From Massilia antarctica (GTDB lineage: Bacteria; Pseudomonadota; Gammaproteobacteria; Burkholderiales; Burkholderiaceae_D), in contig NZ_CP065053.1 in NCBI RefSeq assembly GCF_015689335.1, forward strand, positions 7,130,001 to 7,194,000: 64,000 nt of DNA. Direction: 5' to 3'. The translations under genes were made by a program, and so were the position numbers. Positions 51,011 through 59,616 of this stretch are shown here, one piece after another. A model generated the notes under the pieces. It was not told the origin of the DNA. It did not search any database and worked only from the letters and a program-made list of their open reading frames with translations. Position 1 is the first letter of the stretch. The number at the start of each line of letters is the position of its first letter.

Positions 51011-52132
51011 TCAGCCCAGCGCTTTCAGGATCGGCTGCAGGATCGCCTTGCCCAGCTCGCTGCTGCGCGCCCCATTCCAGCCGGTGTAGGAATCAGGCAG
51101 GTCGGCATTGTCCTTGAACGGCATTTCCAGGGTCAAGGATAGGCACTTGAAGGTATGCCCGATATACTTCGACGCCAGGGTCAGCATGTCTTCCTTGTAT
51201 TTGCTGGCCGCGTAGCCGTGCACCTTCTGGAAGTCGGGGCTGGCCGCGATGTAATTGTCGATGAAGGATTGTTGCAGCGCGGCACGCTCGGGCGTGAAAT
51301 CGTTCAGCATTTCATTGCCGGCCACAAAGTTGTACGGCAAGGCTTCATCGCCATGGATGTCGAAGAACATATCGCAGCCGACTTCGTGGATTTTTTGCTT
51401 CACGCACAGCACTTCCGGGCTGCGCTCCAGCGATGGCGTCATCCACTCGCGGTTCAGGTTGGCGCCGGCCGCGTTGGTGCGCAGATTGCCGCGCACCGAG
51501 CCGTCCGGATTCATGTTCGGAATGATGTAGAACACCGCGCTCTGCAACAGCTTGCGCGAGATCGGACTGGCGTTGTCGAGCAGCGCATCCATCATGCCTT
51601 CGACAAACCATTCCGCCATCGTCTCGCCCGGATGCTGGCGCGCGATGACCCAGATTTTCTTTTCGGCGGCAGGATTGCCAATCACCACCATGTTCATGTC
51701 GCGGCCGTCGACGGTGGTGCCGATATCATGCACGCGCGCAATCGGATTCTCCGCCACTTCGCCCAACAGGCGCAGGTGGCGTTCCCACGAATACGGTTCG
51801 AAATAGGCGTAATACACGCTGTCGAGTTCCGGCGTGTGGGTCACGCTCATGACCTGGCCGTCGAAGGTGGTCGGCACGCGGAACCAGTTTTCGGTATCGT
51901 AGCTGGCTGCTACCTGGTAACCCTCGAAACCGGCGGCGTAGGTCGCCTGGCCGGCGTTCAGGAAGCGGATCGTGCATGCCTGCCCGCGCGCGCCCTGCAG
52001 GCGGAAGTGAAACCATTGGTGGATGTCGGCGTGCGAGTCCGAGCGCAGGTTCAGGTCGATCTGGCTGGCTTTCTCGGCTTGAACGATGTCAATGGCGCCG
52101 GAATCGAAATGCTGGCTGATTTTAATGGGCAT
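51011..52132 (-). CDS. M14-family cytosolic zinc carboxypeptidase
   Basis: The product has 373 residues and no signal peptide. An N-terminal beta domain (about 1-120) is followed by the M14 catalytic domain: zinc ligands H167-x-x-E170 in ARQHPGETMAEWF and H260 in FFDIHGDEALPYN, substrate residues in GANLNREW (223-230), and the general base E336 in SLTLEMPFK. This is the cytosolic CCP-like subgroup that removes C-terminal acidic residues in eukaryotes; the bacterial substrate is unknown. AAGGA lies before the ATG at 52132. Two upstream in-frame ATGs would add 13 residues and are less likely. Confidence 0.9.
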   Translation of the reverse strand: MPIKISQHFDSGAIDIVQAEKASQIDLNLRSDSHADIHQWFHFRLQGARGQACTIRFLNAGQATYAAGFEGYQVAASYDTENWFRVPTTFDGQVMSVTHTPELDSVYYAYFEPYSWERHLRLLGEVAENPIARVHDIGTTVDGRDMNMVVIGNPAAEKKIWVIARQHPGETMAEWFVEGMMDALLDNASPISRKLLQSAVFYIIPNMNPDGSVRGNLRTNAAGANLNREWMTPSLERSPEVLCVKQKIHEVGCDMFFDIHGDEALPYNFVAGNEMLNDFTPERAALQQSFIDNYIAASPDFQKVHGYAASKYKEDMLTLASKYIGHTFKCLSLTLEMPFKDNADLPDSYTGWNGARSSELGKAILQPILKALG

Positions 52133-52217
52133 GGCGGATCCTTCTCTTCGGTTCTCAAAGAAGAGCATCATACCGAAATGCCGCCCGCTTGGGGGCGGGC
52201 AACACCAGCGCGACCGG

Positions 52218-52619
52218 CTAGAAACCGAGGTCCATCAAGTCGCCACGGTAACCTTCCATCATCTGGCGCATCAGTTCCACATTGGCGCGGTTGAGCAGCA
52301 CCGTCAGCTTGGCCGTGCGGTCCAGTTCCATCGTCATGCGGATCGCATCGTCGAACTGCTTGCACTGCACGCTCAGCACGCGCGGGTTGACCACGTCGTC
52401 CCAGTCTTCGGGCAGCACGTGCGGCAGGTTGGGCGGCGGCAGCAATTCCGGGTCCTGGTTCACCGGCAAGTGGGCCAGCAGCCAGAACACGACAGAAGCG
52501 GGAAGGAACACGCATGCATCCTTGCCGCCCTCGAAAGCGAACTTGGCCAGCAAGAGGTTACCGATGGGATCGCATGACAGGTACATGCTCTTGACTTGGC
52601 GGATGACTGCTTGTTTCAC
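52218..52619 (-). CDS. Conserved hypothetical protein
   Basis: This 133-residue protein starts at a GTG (MKQAVIRQVKSMYLSCDPIG). It contains ACVFLPASVVFWLLAHLPVN and ends RANVELMRQMMEGYRGDLMD. It has no signal peptide; the hydrophobic stretch is short and followed by a Pro-rich loop. I recognise no named domain. It precedes the M14 and CYTH genes on the same strand (86-base gap) and may share their transcript. A GAGGGA site lies upstream. Confidence 0.6.
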   Translation of the reverse strand: MKQAVIRQVKSMYLSCDPIGNLLLAKFAFEGGKDACVFLPASVVFWLLAHLPVNQDPELLPPPNLPHVLPEDWDDVVNPRVLSVQCKQFDDAIRMTMELDRTAKLTVLLNRANVELMRQMMEGYRGDLMDLGF

Positions 52620-52735
52620 GACGGGATCCCTCTGGGTTGTTAAATTGGCGCAACAATTCTACCCCATCCCACGGGCTGCCTGTACGAATCGTCCGACATA
52701 AAATGGGGAGCCGCCGCCCCCCGCCATGGTCCGGC

Positions 52736-53044
52736 TCAGCGTGGCTTGTCGCTGCCTGCCTTGCTGCCACCGCCCGCGCTCTGCTTGTTGCCGCTGTCAG
52801 CCTTGTCGGTCCCGGCGCGGGTGCCGCCCTGGTCCGACTGTCGATTGCCGTGGCTCATGCTGCCGGCCCGGCGCGCTTCCTCGGACGTGAATTCGTGCGC
52901 CGTGCCCTTCTGGTGGGCGGCCTTGCCGCCTTCGCTGGCGATTTCGCGCTGGCGCTCGGGATCCATCGATGCAAACCCACGGTTGCTGGTGCCCTTGCCG
53001 CCCGGACTGCCGCTTTGCTTGTTGCCTTGGTTGTTTGTAGCCAT
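52736..53044 (-). CDS. KGG-motif stress-type protein
   Basis: This 102-residue, highly hydrophilic protein carries the repeats of the KGG / general stress protein family: NRGFASMDPERQREIASEGG, then KAAHQKGTAHEFTSEEARRA and a Gly/Ser/Lys tail. Related proteins (E. coli YciG type) are induced in stationary phase or desiccation and linked to motility and stress. AAGGAG lies six bases before the ATG at 53044; an ATG six bases further upstream touches the ribosome site and is less likely. It is divergent from the disordered protein gene at 53393. Confidence 0.88.
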   Translation of the reverse strand: MATNNQGNKQSGSPGGKGTSNRGFASMDPERQREIASEGGKAAHQKGTAHEFTSEEARRAGSMSHGNRQSDQGGTRAGTDKADSGNKQSAGGGSKAGSDKPR

Positions 53045-53164
53045 GGTCATCTCCTTTAGCTAGTGCCTCTGTCTGACCCCACCAGCTGCGCGCCGATGAG
53101 CGATCAAGCCAATCCATCTTAGCAGCGCGCATCGCTGCGGCTATAGGACTGGATGCATGCGCTT

Positions 53165-53243
53165 TGTAGGACAACAGGCGACGTCCTCTTGGTACTGGAC
53201 GCCCCGAAACTACTGGTTGGCTTCACTGGGGATTTGTCCTACA
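53165..53243. promoter_or_regulatory. Spaced inverted repeat TGTAGGACAA / TTGTCCTACA
   Basis: Two 10-base perfect inverted arms (53165-53174 and 53234-53243) are 59 bases apart in the region between two divergent stress-type genes. Spaced operator halves or two divergent promoters with a shared element would fit. The identity of the binding factor is unknown. Confidence 0.55.
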
Positions 53244-53392
53244 CAGTTTCGGTCAGTGTTCCGATACAGCACCCCGGAAGGGACGCGCATGATTCCAATC
53301 CTGGCAACGCCGCCTACGGACTGGACCTTAACCCGGTCCCTGCGCAAGCGGCGGGTGCCACCCTATGTTTGTCTCTACTCGGAAAGGAATTA

Positions 53393-53887
53393 ATGATGAA
53401 CTCGAATCAACGTAGCGAGGGGAACAACCAATCGAGCAACGGCGGCAACGAGAAATCGGCATCATCGTCGCGTGGCGGCACAGTCGAGAAAGACAATCTG
53501 AATCAATCGAACCAATCGGGTACCTTGGGCGGATCTCAGCAGTCGGGCAACTTGGGCGACTCGCAGCAATCGGGCAGCCTGGGAGGATCGAAACAGCAGC
53601 AAGGCGGATCGCAGCAAGGTTCCCAGATCGGCCAGCAAAGCACGGAACGTTCCGGCTCGCAAACCGGTAACCAGCAGCAAGGCATCCCGGGACAGCATCA
53701 GTCGAACGATGTTGCCGGTGGCATGCCGAAGAGCCCGGGCGGCAAACGCCTGTCGGCCGATCAGGACATGGACGACGACACCGGCCTGTCCAACCAGCAG
53801 AACCGCCAGTCGGCCGATCTGGACCAGGGCAGCCGCCAGTCGCAGCAGAGCAACGTGGGGCGCCGCAGCGACGGCACACCCGATTAA
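53393..53887 (+). CDS. Gln/Ser/Gly-rich intrinsically disordered protein
   Basis: The 164-residue product is almost entirely Gln, Ser, Gly and Asn. It has a run of repeats of the type QSG-x-LGGSQ (about 45-75) and a charged C-terminal part (GGKRLSADQDMDDDTGLSNQ). It has no signal peptide and no hydrophobic core, so it is expected to be disordered, as in desiccation- or stress-protective proteins. AAGGAA lies before two adjacent ATGs (53393, 53396). No family is recognised. The in-frame sequence upstream is rejected because its composition changes sharply at this start. Confidence 0.7.
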   Translation: MMNSNQRSEGNNQSSNGGNEKSASSSRGGTVEKDNLNQSNQSGTLGGSQQSGNLGDSQQSGSLGGSKQQQGGSQQGSQIGQQSTERSGSQTGNQQQGIPGQHQSNDVAGGMPKSPGGKRLSADQDMDDDTGLSNQQNRQSADLDQGSRQSQQSNVGRRSDGTPD

Positions 53888-53899
53888 GTCGTCTGCTGT

Positions 53900-55207
53900 T
53901 TAACTAGCCTGCTGTTCCGGTGATGCGGGGTGGGCACGGGCAACCGTGTCCACCCCTTGCGTTTGGGGCAGCGCCAGGGTGGCGGCGCTGGCCGGGAACA
54001 CCGGCTGGCGCAAGCCCGGCGCCTCCCACCCGTACAAAAATCCGCAGGCCGCGCCGCACACCCGGCCCTGGCACGGCCCCATGCCCGCACGCGTTTGCAG
54101 CTTAGCGCTGCGCCAGCCCGTATGCGGCTCCAGATCGGCCGCCACCACATCTTCGCAGCGGCACACGATGGTCGCCCCGCTGCACATCGTGCGCAGCGAT
54201 GGCAACGGTGCAAACGCTTGCGCCAGCAGCGCGCCGAACGCATGCGCCGTGGCGCGCGCGCCCAGGTCGCGGGGATCGGGCGCGGCGCCGGCTGCGTCGA
54301 GGCCCGCGATGCGGCCTTCGGCCAGCGCCTTGTCCACGCCGCCGATGCCGGTCGACTCGCCCGCCGCCCACACGCCCTGCACACTGCTGCGCTGCGCGCC
54401 GTCGACCGCGACCCTGCCCTGCCCGACCGCGCAGCCGAACAAGGCGGCCAGTTCCAGCGATGGGGTCAGGCCGAAGCCGCACGCCAGAAAGTCGCAGTCG
54501 ATTGCCTTGTCGCGCCCTTGGTGACGCAGCAGCACACGTTCCACGCGCCCGCTACCTTCGGCGGCCAGCAGACCCGCGCCGCGCAGATAAGGCACGCCGC
54601 GCAAACGCGCCGCCAGTTGCAGCGATTGCAGCAGCTTGCCCCGGTGCGACAGCGCCAGCCGCGCCGCGAAGCGCGCCAGATCGCCGCTGGCGCGATGTTC
54701 GAGCAGCGCCACGACCTCGCCACCGTATTCCCGCACCGTCGCCGCCACGGCCAGCAGCAGCGGTCCGGTGCCGGCCACCACCACCCGCTTGCCCGCCACC
54801 GGCATGCCGCCTTTGATCAGCGCCTGCAGTCCGCCGGCCCCGGTCACGCCGGGCAGGGTCCAGCCGGGGAAAGGCAGCAGCAGTTCGCGCGCGCCGCTGC
54901 ACACGATGACCTTTTCCCACGGCTGGGTGAGCGCGCCGTCCACCGTTTCCAGCAGCAGCGCGCGCGGGCCGGCCGGCGCCACCACGCGCGCCCCGGCCAG
55001 CAAGGTGACGTGCGGGCGAGAGCGCAGCGCATCCCACAGACGGCCGGCGCGCTCGTCGCGCCAGCGCTGCGGGCCGCCGCGCCAGATCTGGCCACCCGGC
55101 GCGCTGTTTTCATCGATCAGCAGCACCGGCTGGCCCGAGGCCGACGCCACCTCCGCCGCGGCCAGGCCGGCCGGACCGGCACCGAGCACGATCAGCGGCG
55201 CGCTCAT
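53900..55207 (-). CDS. FAD/NAD(P)-binding oxidoreductase subunit with BFD-like [2Fe-2S] domain
   Basis: This 435-residue protein resembles HcnB and the alpha subunit of opine/D-hydroxyproline dehydrogenases. The FAD site is LIVLGAGPAGLAAAEVASAS near residue 5, a second nucleotide site is KRVVVAGTGPLLLAVAATVR, and the C-terminal part has the four Cys of a BFD-like [2Fe-2S] domain (IVCRCEDV, then GMGPCQGRVCG). It is the last gene of a four-gene operon and overlaps the small ferredoxin-like gene by four bases. Together with the next two genes it should form a heterotrimeric dehydrogenase. Confidence 0.85.
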   Translation of the reverse strand: MSAPLIVLGAGPAGLAAAEVASASGQPVLLIDENSAPGGQIWRGGPQRWRDERAGRLWDALRSRPHVTLLAGARVVAPAGPRALLLETVDGALTQPWEKVIVCSGARELLLPFPGWTLPGVTGAGGLQALIKGGMPVAGKRVVVAGTGPLLLAVAATVREYGGEVVALLEHRASGDLARFAARLALSHRGKLLQSLQLAARLRGVPYLRGAGLLAAEGSGRVERVLLRHQGRDKAIDCDFLACGFGLTPSLELAALFGCAVGQGRVAVDGAQRSSVQGVWAAGESTGIGGVDKALAEGRIAGLDAAGAAPDPRDLGARATAHAFGALLAQAFAPLPSLRTMCSGATIVCRCEDVVAADLEPHTGWRSAKLQTRAGMGPCQGRVCGAACGFLYGWEAPGLRQPVFPASAATLALPQTQGVDTVARAHPASPEQQAS

Positions 55208-55467
55208 GCTTGGCTCCCGGCGCCGGTGGCAATCACCATGCCGGCGCGGCATGCCGTCTGGCAGGCCAGCCGGTGCGGCCGGCCATCGATGCTGACCCGG
55301 CACTCCTGGCAATAGCCCATGCCGCAGAACGCAAAGCGCGCCTCGCCGCCGACCGAGCGGCGCGTGCACAGCGAATCGGCCAGCACCAGCGCCGCGATCA
55401 CGCTCGCGCCCTGCGCCACCGCCACCGGCCGCCCGTCCACCTGCACAAAAATGTCGTCAGTCGCCAT
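55204..55467 (-). CDS. Small [2Fe-2S] ferredoxin-like subunit
   Basis: This 87-residue protein is the HcnA-like gamma subunit of the dehydrogenase. The ligands are C48, C53 and C56 in FCGMGYCQECRVSIDG, plus a later Cys in HRLACQTAC. It starts with VQVDGRPVAVAQGASVIAAL, the beta-grasp fold. It overlaps both neighbours (11 bases with the oxidase gene, four with the last gene), showing a tightly coupled complex. Confidence 0.9.
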   Translation of the reverse strand: MATDDIFVQVDGRPVAVAQGASVIAALVLADSLCTRRSVGGEARFAFCGMGYCQECRVSIDGRPHRLACQTACRAGMVIATGAGSQA

Positions 55468-56593
55468 TATTCATCTCCGCCAATGCCGCGAAACGCGCCG
55501 GCGCGTACGGCGCCGCATCGATCTGGCTGGCGCGCCCGATAATCTGATCGGTCAGCAGGCGCGCGGTGGCGAACGCGGTGGTTGCACCCAGCCCTTCATG
55601 GCCGCAGGCCAGCCAGGTGCCGGGCCGCCCGGGATGCGCGCCGATCAGGGGACGGCCATCGGGCGACGCCGGCCGCATGCCGGTCCAGGCGCGCACGATG
55701 TTCATGTCGGCCAGGCAGGGCAGCAAACCGATCGCGCTGCGCAGCACGGCGGCCAGCACCGCCGGCTCGATGGCGCTGTCGGTGCGCCCATCCTGGCGGC
55801 ACGAGCCCACCAGCCACTGCCCCGTGGGACGCGGCTGTACATTGGCAGCGACCGCCAGCGCATCGTCGCCGGCGGCGCTCTGTCCATAATTCATGCTCAC
55901 GATCTGGTGCGCCAGGCGGCCGGGATAACGGTCGGTGATCGCCAGGTGGCCCTTGCGCGCGAAGATCGGCAGCTCGGGCATCAGGCGCGCGCACTGCACG
56001 CCGGCTGCCACCACCACCGCCTGCGCATTCAGGAGCGTGCCATCGTCGAGGGTCAGGCTGCCCGTGGCGGCCTTGCCCACGCGCCGGCCAAGATGCAGCT
56101 CGCCGCCGGCGCGCGCAAACTGCTCGCTGAGGAACTGCGCCACCGCCGGGGGATACACCACGCTGTCGCCGCGCACCCGCACGCCGCCGCACAAGCCCTG
56201 GCGCAATGCCGGTTCCAGCCGCGCGAGCGCGTCGCCATTGAGCGCTTCGGCGTGCCAACCCTGCGCCGACAGGCGCGCGGCGCGCGTGTGCGCCTCGGCC
56301 AGCTGGTGCTCGTCCTCGGCCACCCACAAGGTGCCGCAGCGCGAGGGCTCGCCCACGCCGGGATGGTCCTGCATGAAGGCGTCCCACAGGCGCAGCGACA
56401 TCAGGCACAGCGCCAGTTCGTCGCTGCTCTCGTCGAGCGCCACCAGATGGCCCATGCCGGCCGCCGTCACGCCGGACCCCGGCGTGGCGGCGTCGACCAG
56501 CGCCACCGTCATGCCCTGTTCGCGCAGCGCCAGCGCGCAGGACGTGCCGACAATGCCGGCGCCGACCACGATCGCATCGTACCCCCGCGCCAC
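55457..56593 (-). CDS. FAD-dependent amino acid oxidase-type subunit (D-hydroxyproline dehydrogenase catalytic subunit candidate)
   Basis: The product has 378 residues of the DAO superfamily. The FAD motif is DAIVVGAGIVGTSCALALRE (residues 6-25), and the C-terminal GHEGLGATTAFATARLLTDQ binds the flavin ring and tail. It begins at a GTG. With the two other subunits and the downstream-pathway deaminase upstream, it most likely oxidises cis-4-hydroxy-D-proline to pyrroline-4-hydroxy-2-carboxylate. Opine or another imino acid is the alternative substrate. The gap to the deaminase gene is four bases. Confidence 0.82.
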   Translation of the reverse strand: MARGYDAIVVGAGIVGTSCALALREQGMTVALVDAATPGSGVTAAGMGHLVALDESSDELALCLMSLRLWDAFMQDHPGVGEPSRCGTLWVAEDEHQLAEAHTRAARLSAQGWHAEALNGDALARLEPALRQGLCGGVRVRGDSVVYPPAVAQFLSEQFARAGGELHLGRRVGKAATGSLTLDDGTLLNAQAVVVAAGVQCARLMPELPIFARKGHLAITDRYPGRLAHQIVSMNYGQSAAGDDALAVAANVQPRPTGQWLVGSCRQDGRTDSAIEPAVLAAVLRSAIGLLPCLADMNIVRAWTGMRPASPDGRPLIGAHPGRPGTWLACGHEGLGATTAFATARLLTDQIIGRASQIDAAPYAPARFAALAEMNNGD

Positions 56594-56597
56594 TGTA

Positions 56598-57494
56598 TCA
56601 GCCGAAGCGCGGCAGTTGCGGACGCGTTTCCATCGCCGCGCGGATGATGCGCTCGGCCCGCGCGCGCTGTTCGCCCACCAAAGGCAGGCGCGGTGCGCGT
56701 ACGCGCTCGGTCGAGCCGATCGCCATCGCTTCGGCCAGTTTGATGTTCTGCACCAGGTAAGTCGACACGTCCAGGTCCAGCAATGGCCGGAACCAGCGGT
56801 AGATCGACAGCGCCTCGGCCTGGCGGCCTTCCTTCATCAGATGGAAAATGGCCACGGTCTCCTTCGGGAAGGCCAGCCCTAGCCCCGCCACCCAGCCGAT
56901 CGCGCCCACTGCCAGCGCCTCGAACGCCAGGTTGTCGACACCGGTGAACAGGTCGTAGCGCTGGCCCAGGCGGTTGATGATTTCCGTGCTGCGGCGGATG
57001 TCGTCTGACGACTCCTTGACCGCCACGAAGCGCGCATCGTCGGCCAGTTCTTCCAGCATGTCGGTGGTCACGTCGACCCGGTAAGCCAGGCGGTTCGAGT
57101 AAATCATGATCGGCAAATCACCCGCCGCGGCGATGGCGCGCAGGGTGGCGATGGTCTCGGCGTGGTTGCTGTGATAGATCGTGCTGGGCACCACCATCAG
57201 GCCATCGGCACCGGCCTTGGCCGCCTTTTCGGCCAGCGCGCAGGCTTCGCGGGTGCCCGCTTCGGCTACCGTCAGGATGGCCGGCTTGCTGCCGCTGACC
57301 TGCTTGGCCAGGCGCAGCACAGCGATGCGTTCGTCCTGCGTGAGCATCGGGCCTTCGCCCAGCGAGCCGCAGGCGATCAGGCCATCGCAGCCGGCCTCCA
57401 TCTGCAAGCCGAAGCAGCGCTCCATTTCGCCCATGTCGAGCGAACCGTCTTCATTGAATTTGGTCGATACAGCGGGAATCACACCTTGCCACAT
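56598..57494 (-). CDS. Dihydrodipicolinate synthase-family lyase, probable pyrroline-4-hydroxy-2-carboxylate deaminase
   Basis: This 298-residue TIM-barrel enzyme is first in the operon. The Schiff-base lysine is in FVAVKESSDDIRR and the catalytic Tyr in IMIYSNRLAYRVD. The substrate-loop GSLGEGPMLTQDER replaces the usual G-T-T-G-E. In hydroxyproline pathways this family deaminates the dehydrogenase product to 2-oxoglutarate semialdehyde. DapA itself is unlikely, given the neighbours and the changed loop. AAGG precedes the ATG at 57494. Confidence 0.82.
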   Translation of the reverse strand: MWQGVIPAVSTKFNEDGSLDMGEMERCFGLQMEAGCDGLIACGSLGEGPMLTQDERIAVLRLAKQVSGSKPAILTVAEAGTREACALAEKAAKAGADGLMVVPSTIYHSNHAETIATLRAIAAAGDLPIMIYSNRLAYRVDVTTDMLEELADDARFVAVKESSDDIRRSTEIINRLGQRYDLFTGVDNLAFEALAVGAIGWVAGLGLAFPKETVAIFHLMKEGRQAEALSIYRWFRPLLDLDVSTYLVQNIKLAEAMAIGSTERVRAPRLPLVGEQRARAERIIRAAMETRPQLPRFG

Positions 57495-57666
57495 GAGGGT
57501 ACCTTGCTTTCTCCGGCGCGCCGGTCGGTTTAGAAGCGTTCAGATTAGCCCTGTCAAGGGCTGCGGTCTTGATCGATGGTCGGGCGTGAAAAGGCTCAAA
57601 TCGGCACAATTATTTTCCTCGCGCCGACTTATACTACCGCATTGCGACCGAACTGGAGAGACCCCC

Positions 57667-58419
57667 ATGGACATGAGTACGCTGTTTAGCGAGGCCCCGG
57701 CCATTCGCGCGGTGCAGCTGGCCTCACTGGAAGCCCTGTTCGACGCGCTCAACGACGTGGCCTTTTTTATCAAGGACCGCGAGGGCCGCTACGTGAGCGT
57801 GAACACCACCCTGGTGCGGCGCTGCGGCCTGCGCAGCAAGGACCAGTTGATCGGGCGCACCGCGCTCGAAGTCCATCCGCGCCTTTTGGCACAGACTTAC
57901 GAGGCGCAGGACCGCCACGTGATCGACAGCGGCACGGCGCTCAAGAAGCACCTGGAACTGCACCTGTACCCGAGCCGCGCGCGCGGCTGGTGCCTGACCC
58001 ACAAGACGCCCCTGCGCGACGAGAATGGCGCCATCGTCGGCCTGGCCGGCACCTCGCAAGACCTGGGCCTGGCCGACGAACTGCATCCCGTGTACCGCAA
58101 GATCGCCGACATCGCCGCCCACATCCGCGCAAATTATCATGCCAATGTCAGCATGGAAGAACTGGCCAGCAATGCCGGCCTGTCGCTCTCGCGCGTGGAG
58201 CGGCTGTTCCAGCGCGTATTTCACTACTCGCCGCGCCAGTTGCTGCTGCAATCGCGCCTGGGCGCGGCCATGGCGCTGATCGAATCGGGCAGCAAGAACA
58301 GCATCGCCCAGATTGCGTACGCCTGCGGCTATACCGACCACAGCGCGTTCAGCCGCCAGTTCAAGTCGCACACGGGCATGAGTCCGGTCCAGTACCGGGC
58401 TCATTGCCGAGGGGATTGA
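57667..58419 (+). CDS. PAS domain-containing AraC-family transcriptional regulator
   Basis: The product has 250 residues. A PAS domain fills about 20-130 (LFDALNDVAFFIKDREGRYV, HKTPLRDENGAIVGLAGTSQD). The AraC DNA-binding domain is at about 150-246, with helix-turn-helix segments MEELASNAGLSLSRVERLFQ and IAQIAYACGYTDHSAFSRQF and the family ending GMSPVQYR. It is transcribed divergently from the putative hydroxyproline operon across a 172-base gap, so it is probably its activator with the PAS domain sensing the substrate. GGAGAG lies before the ATG. Confidence 0.92.
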   Translation: MDMSTLFSEAPAIRAVQLASLEALFDALNDVAFFIKDREGRYVSVNTTLVRRCGLRSKDQLIGRTALEVHPRLLAQTYEAQDRHVIDSGTALKKHLELHLYPSRARGWCLTHKTPLRDENGAIVGLAGTSQDLGLADELHPVYRKIADIAAHIRANYHANVSMEELASNAGLSLSRVERLFQRVFHYSPRQLLLQSRLGAAMALIESGSKNSIAQIAYACGYTDHSAFSRQFKSHTGMSPVQYRAHCRGD

Positions 58420-58505
58420 GCGTCGGATTTAGGCGAGCTCAACAGTACGCGGCGGATGTGTAGCCGTCGATATAATTGGCCGACGCCACCCCATTTGAGT
58501 TAATC

Positions 58506-59393
58506 ATGAAGAAACTGCACGCCGCCCTGCTCGGCGCAATATTGCTGGGCGGCGTGGCCGCCTGCTCGCCACTGCCCACCCTGAACGCGCTGTCGCCGGG
58601 CAAGAGCCTGCGCAGCGGCAGCGCCCTGGCCTATGGCGAGAACACCCGCCACAAGCTCGATGTGTATTCGCCCGAAGACAATAGCGTGGCGGCGCCGGTC
58701 GTCGTGTTTTTCCTGGGTGGCAACTGGACCAAGGGCGAGCGCGACGATTACGCCTTCGTCGGGCGGGCGCTGGCCGCGCGCGGCATCGTGGCCGTCATTC
58801 CCGATGTCCGGCTGTATCCGGAAGTGCGCTATCCCGACTTCCTCGACGACTCGGCGCGCGCCCTCGCCTGGACCGTGCGCGAAATCGCCCGCTACGGCGG
58901 CGACCCGGCGCGTTTGTTCGTGATGGGCCACAGTTCCGGCGCCTACAACGCGGCCATGATGGCGCTCGATCCGCAATGGCTGGCGAAACAGGGCATGCAG
59001 CCGGCCGCGCTGCGTGGCTGGATCGGGCTGGCCGGGCCCTACGATTTCCTGCCGATCGAAAACAAGACCACGCAACCAGTTTTCCACTTCCCCGACACGC
59101 CGCCGGAATCGCAGCCGATCAACCATGCCAGGGCGGGCACGCCGCCGGCCTTGCTGATTGCCGCCAACAACGACCAACTGGTCGACCCGCTGCGCAACAC
59201 GGGCGCCATGGCGGCCAGGCTGCGCGGCAAAGGCGTGGCGGTGCAGGAGCTGCATTTCGACAAGGTCAGCCATACTACCCTGGTGGCCTCGCTGGCCGCG
59301 CCGCTGCGCTTCCTGGCACCGACCTTGAACACCGTGGAGCAGTTCGTCAAGAGCGATGCCGGACGGCTGGCACCTGGCATCAAACCCGACTGA
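58506..59393 (+). CDS. Lipoprotein alpha/beta-hydrolase (esterase)
   Basis: The protein has 295 residues. The signal peptide ends in a lipobox (GGVAAC, Cys20), so it is a lipoprotein. The hydrolase domain shows the oxyanion region VVVFFLGGNWTKGERDDYAF and the nucleophile elbow FVMGHSSGAYNAAM (G-H-S-S-G). A likely acid Asp is in AANNDQLVDPLR, and a His in FDKVSHTTLV. It resembles carbohydrate or kynurenine-formamidase-like esterases. The ATG at 58506 was chosen because the signal peptide begins there. The cluster of glycan genes downstream may hint at a polysaccharide substrate. Confidence 0.85.
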   Translation: MKKLHAALLGAILLGGVAACSPLPTLNALSPGKSLRSGSALAYGENTRHKLDVYSPEDNSVAAPVVVFFLGGNWTKGERDDYAFVGRALAARGIVAVIPDVRLYPEVRYPDFLDDSARALAWTVREIARYGGDPARLFVMGHSSGAYNAAMMALDPQWLAKQGMQPAALRGWIGLAGPYDFLPIENKTTQPVFHFPDTPPESQPINHARAGTPPALLIAANNDQLVDPLRNTGAMAARLRGKGVAVQELHFDKVSHTTLVASLAAPLRFLAPTLNTVEQFVKSDAGRLAPGIKPD

Positions 59394-59616
59394 ACCCTTC
59401 CTGATCCGCTGGTGCCCGGCCTCGGCCGCGGCATCAACAGCCGTCCACCCCCCTCCCCGTCACGCGCGCACTTGATGCAGATTCAAACCGCGCGATACAG
59501 CAGGAACTCGTCCGCCTGTCCGCGAATCGAACCATTCTCATCGTTCACCGCTCGCAGGGAGGCATCATGATCTCGACAATACCCGCTGCGCACGTCCGCG
59601 TGCATGCGAGGCCGCC

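Noticed and set aside
53153..53392. N-terminal extension of the Gln/Ser/Gly-rich protein
   Set aside because: The frame is open, but its composition changes abruptly at 53393, where an AAGGAA ribosome site and ATG occur; the upstream part overlaps the regulatory inverted repeat.
56598..57494. dapA (4-hydroxy-tetrahydrodipicolinate synthase)
   Set aside because: The substrate loop differs from DapA, and the gene is in an operon with a flavin dehydrogenase and an AraC regulator rather than lysine genes.
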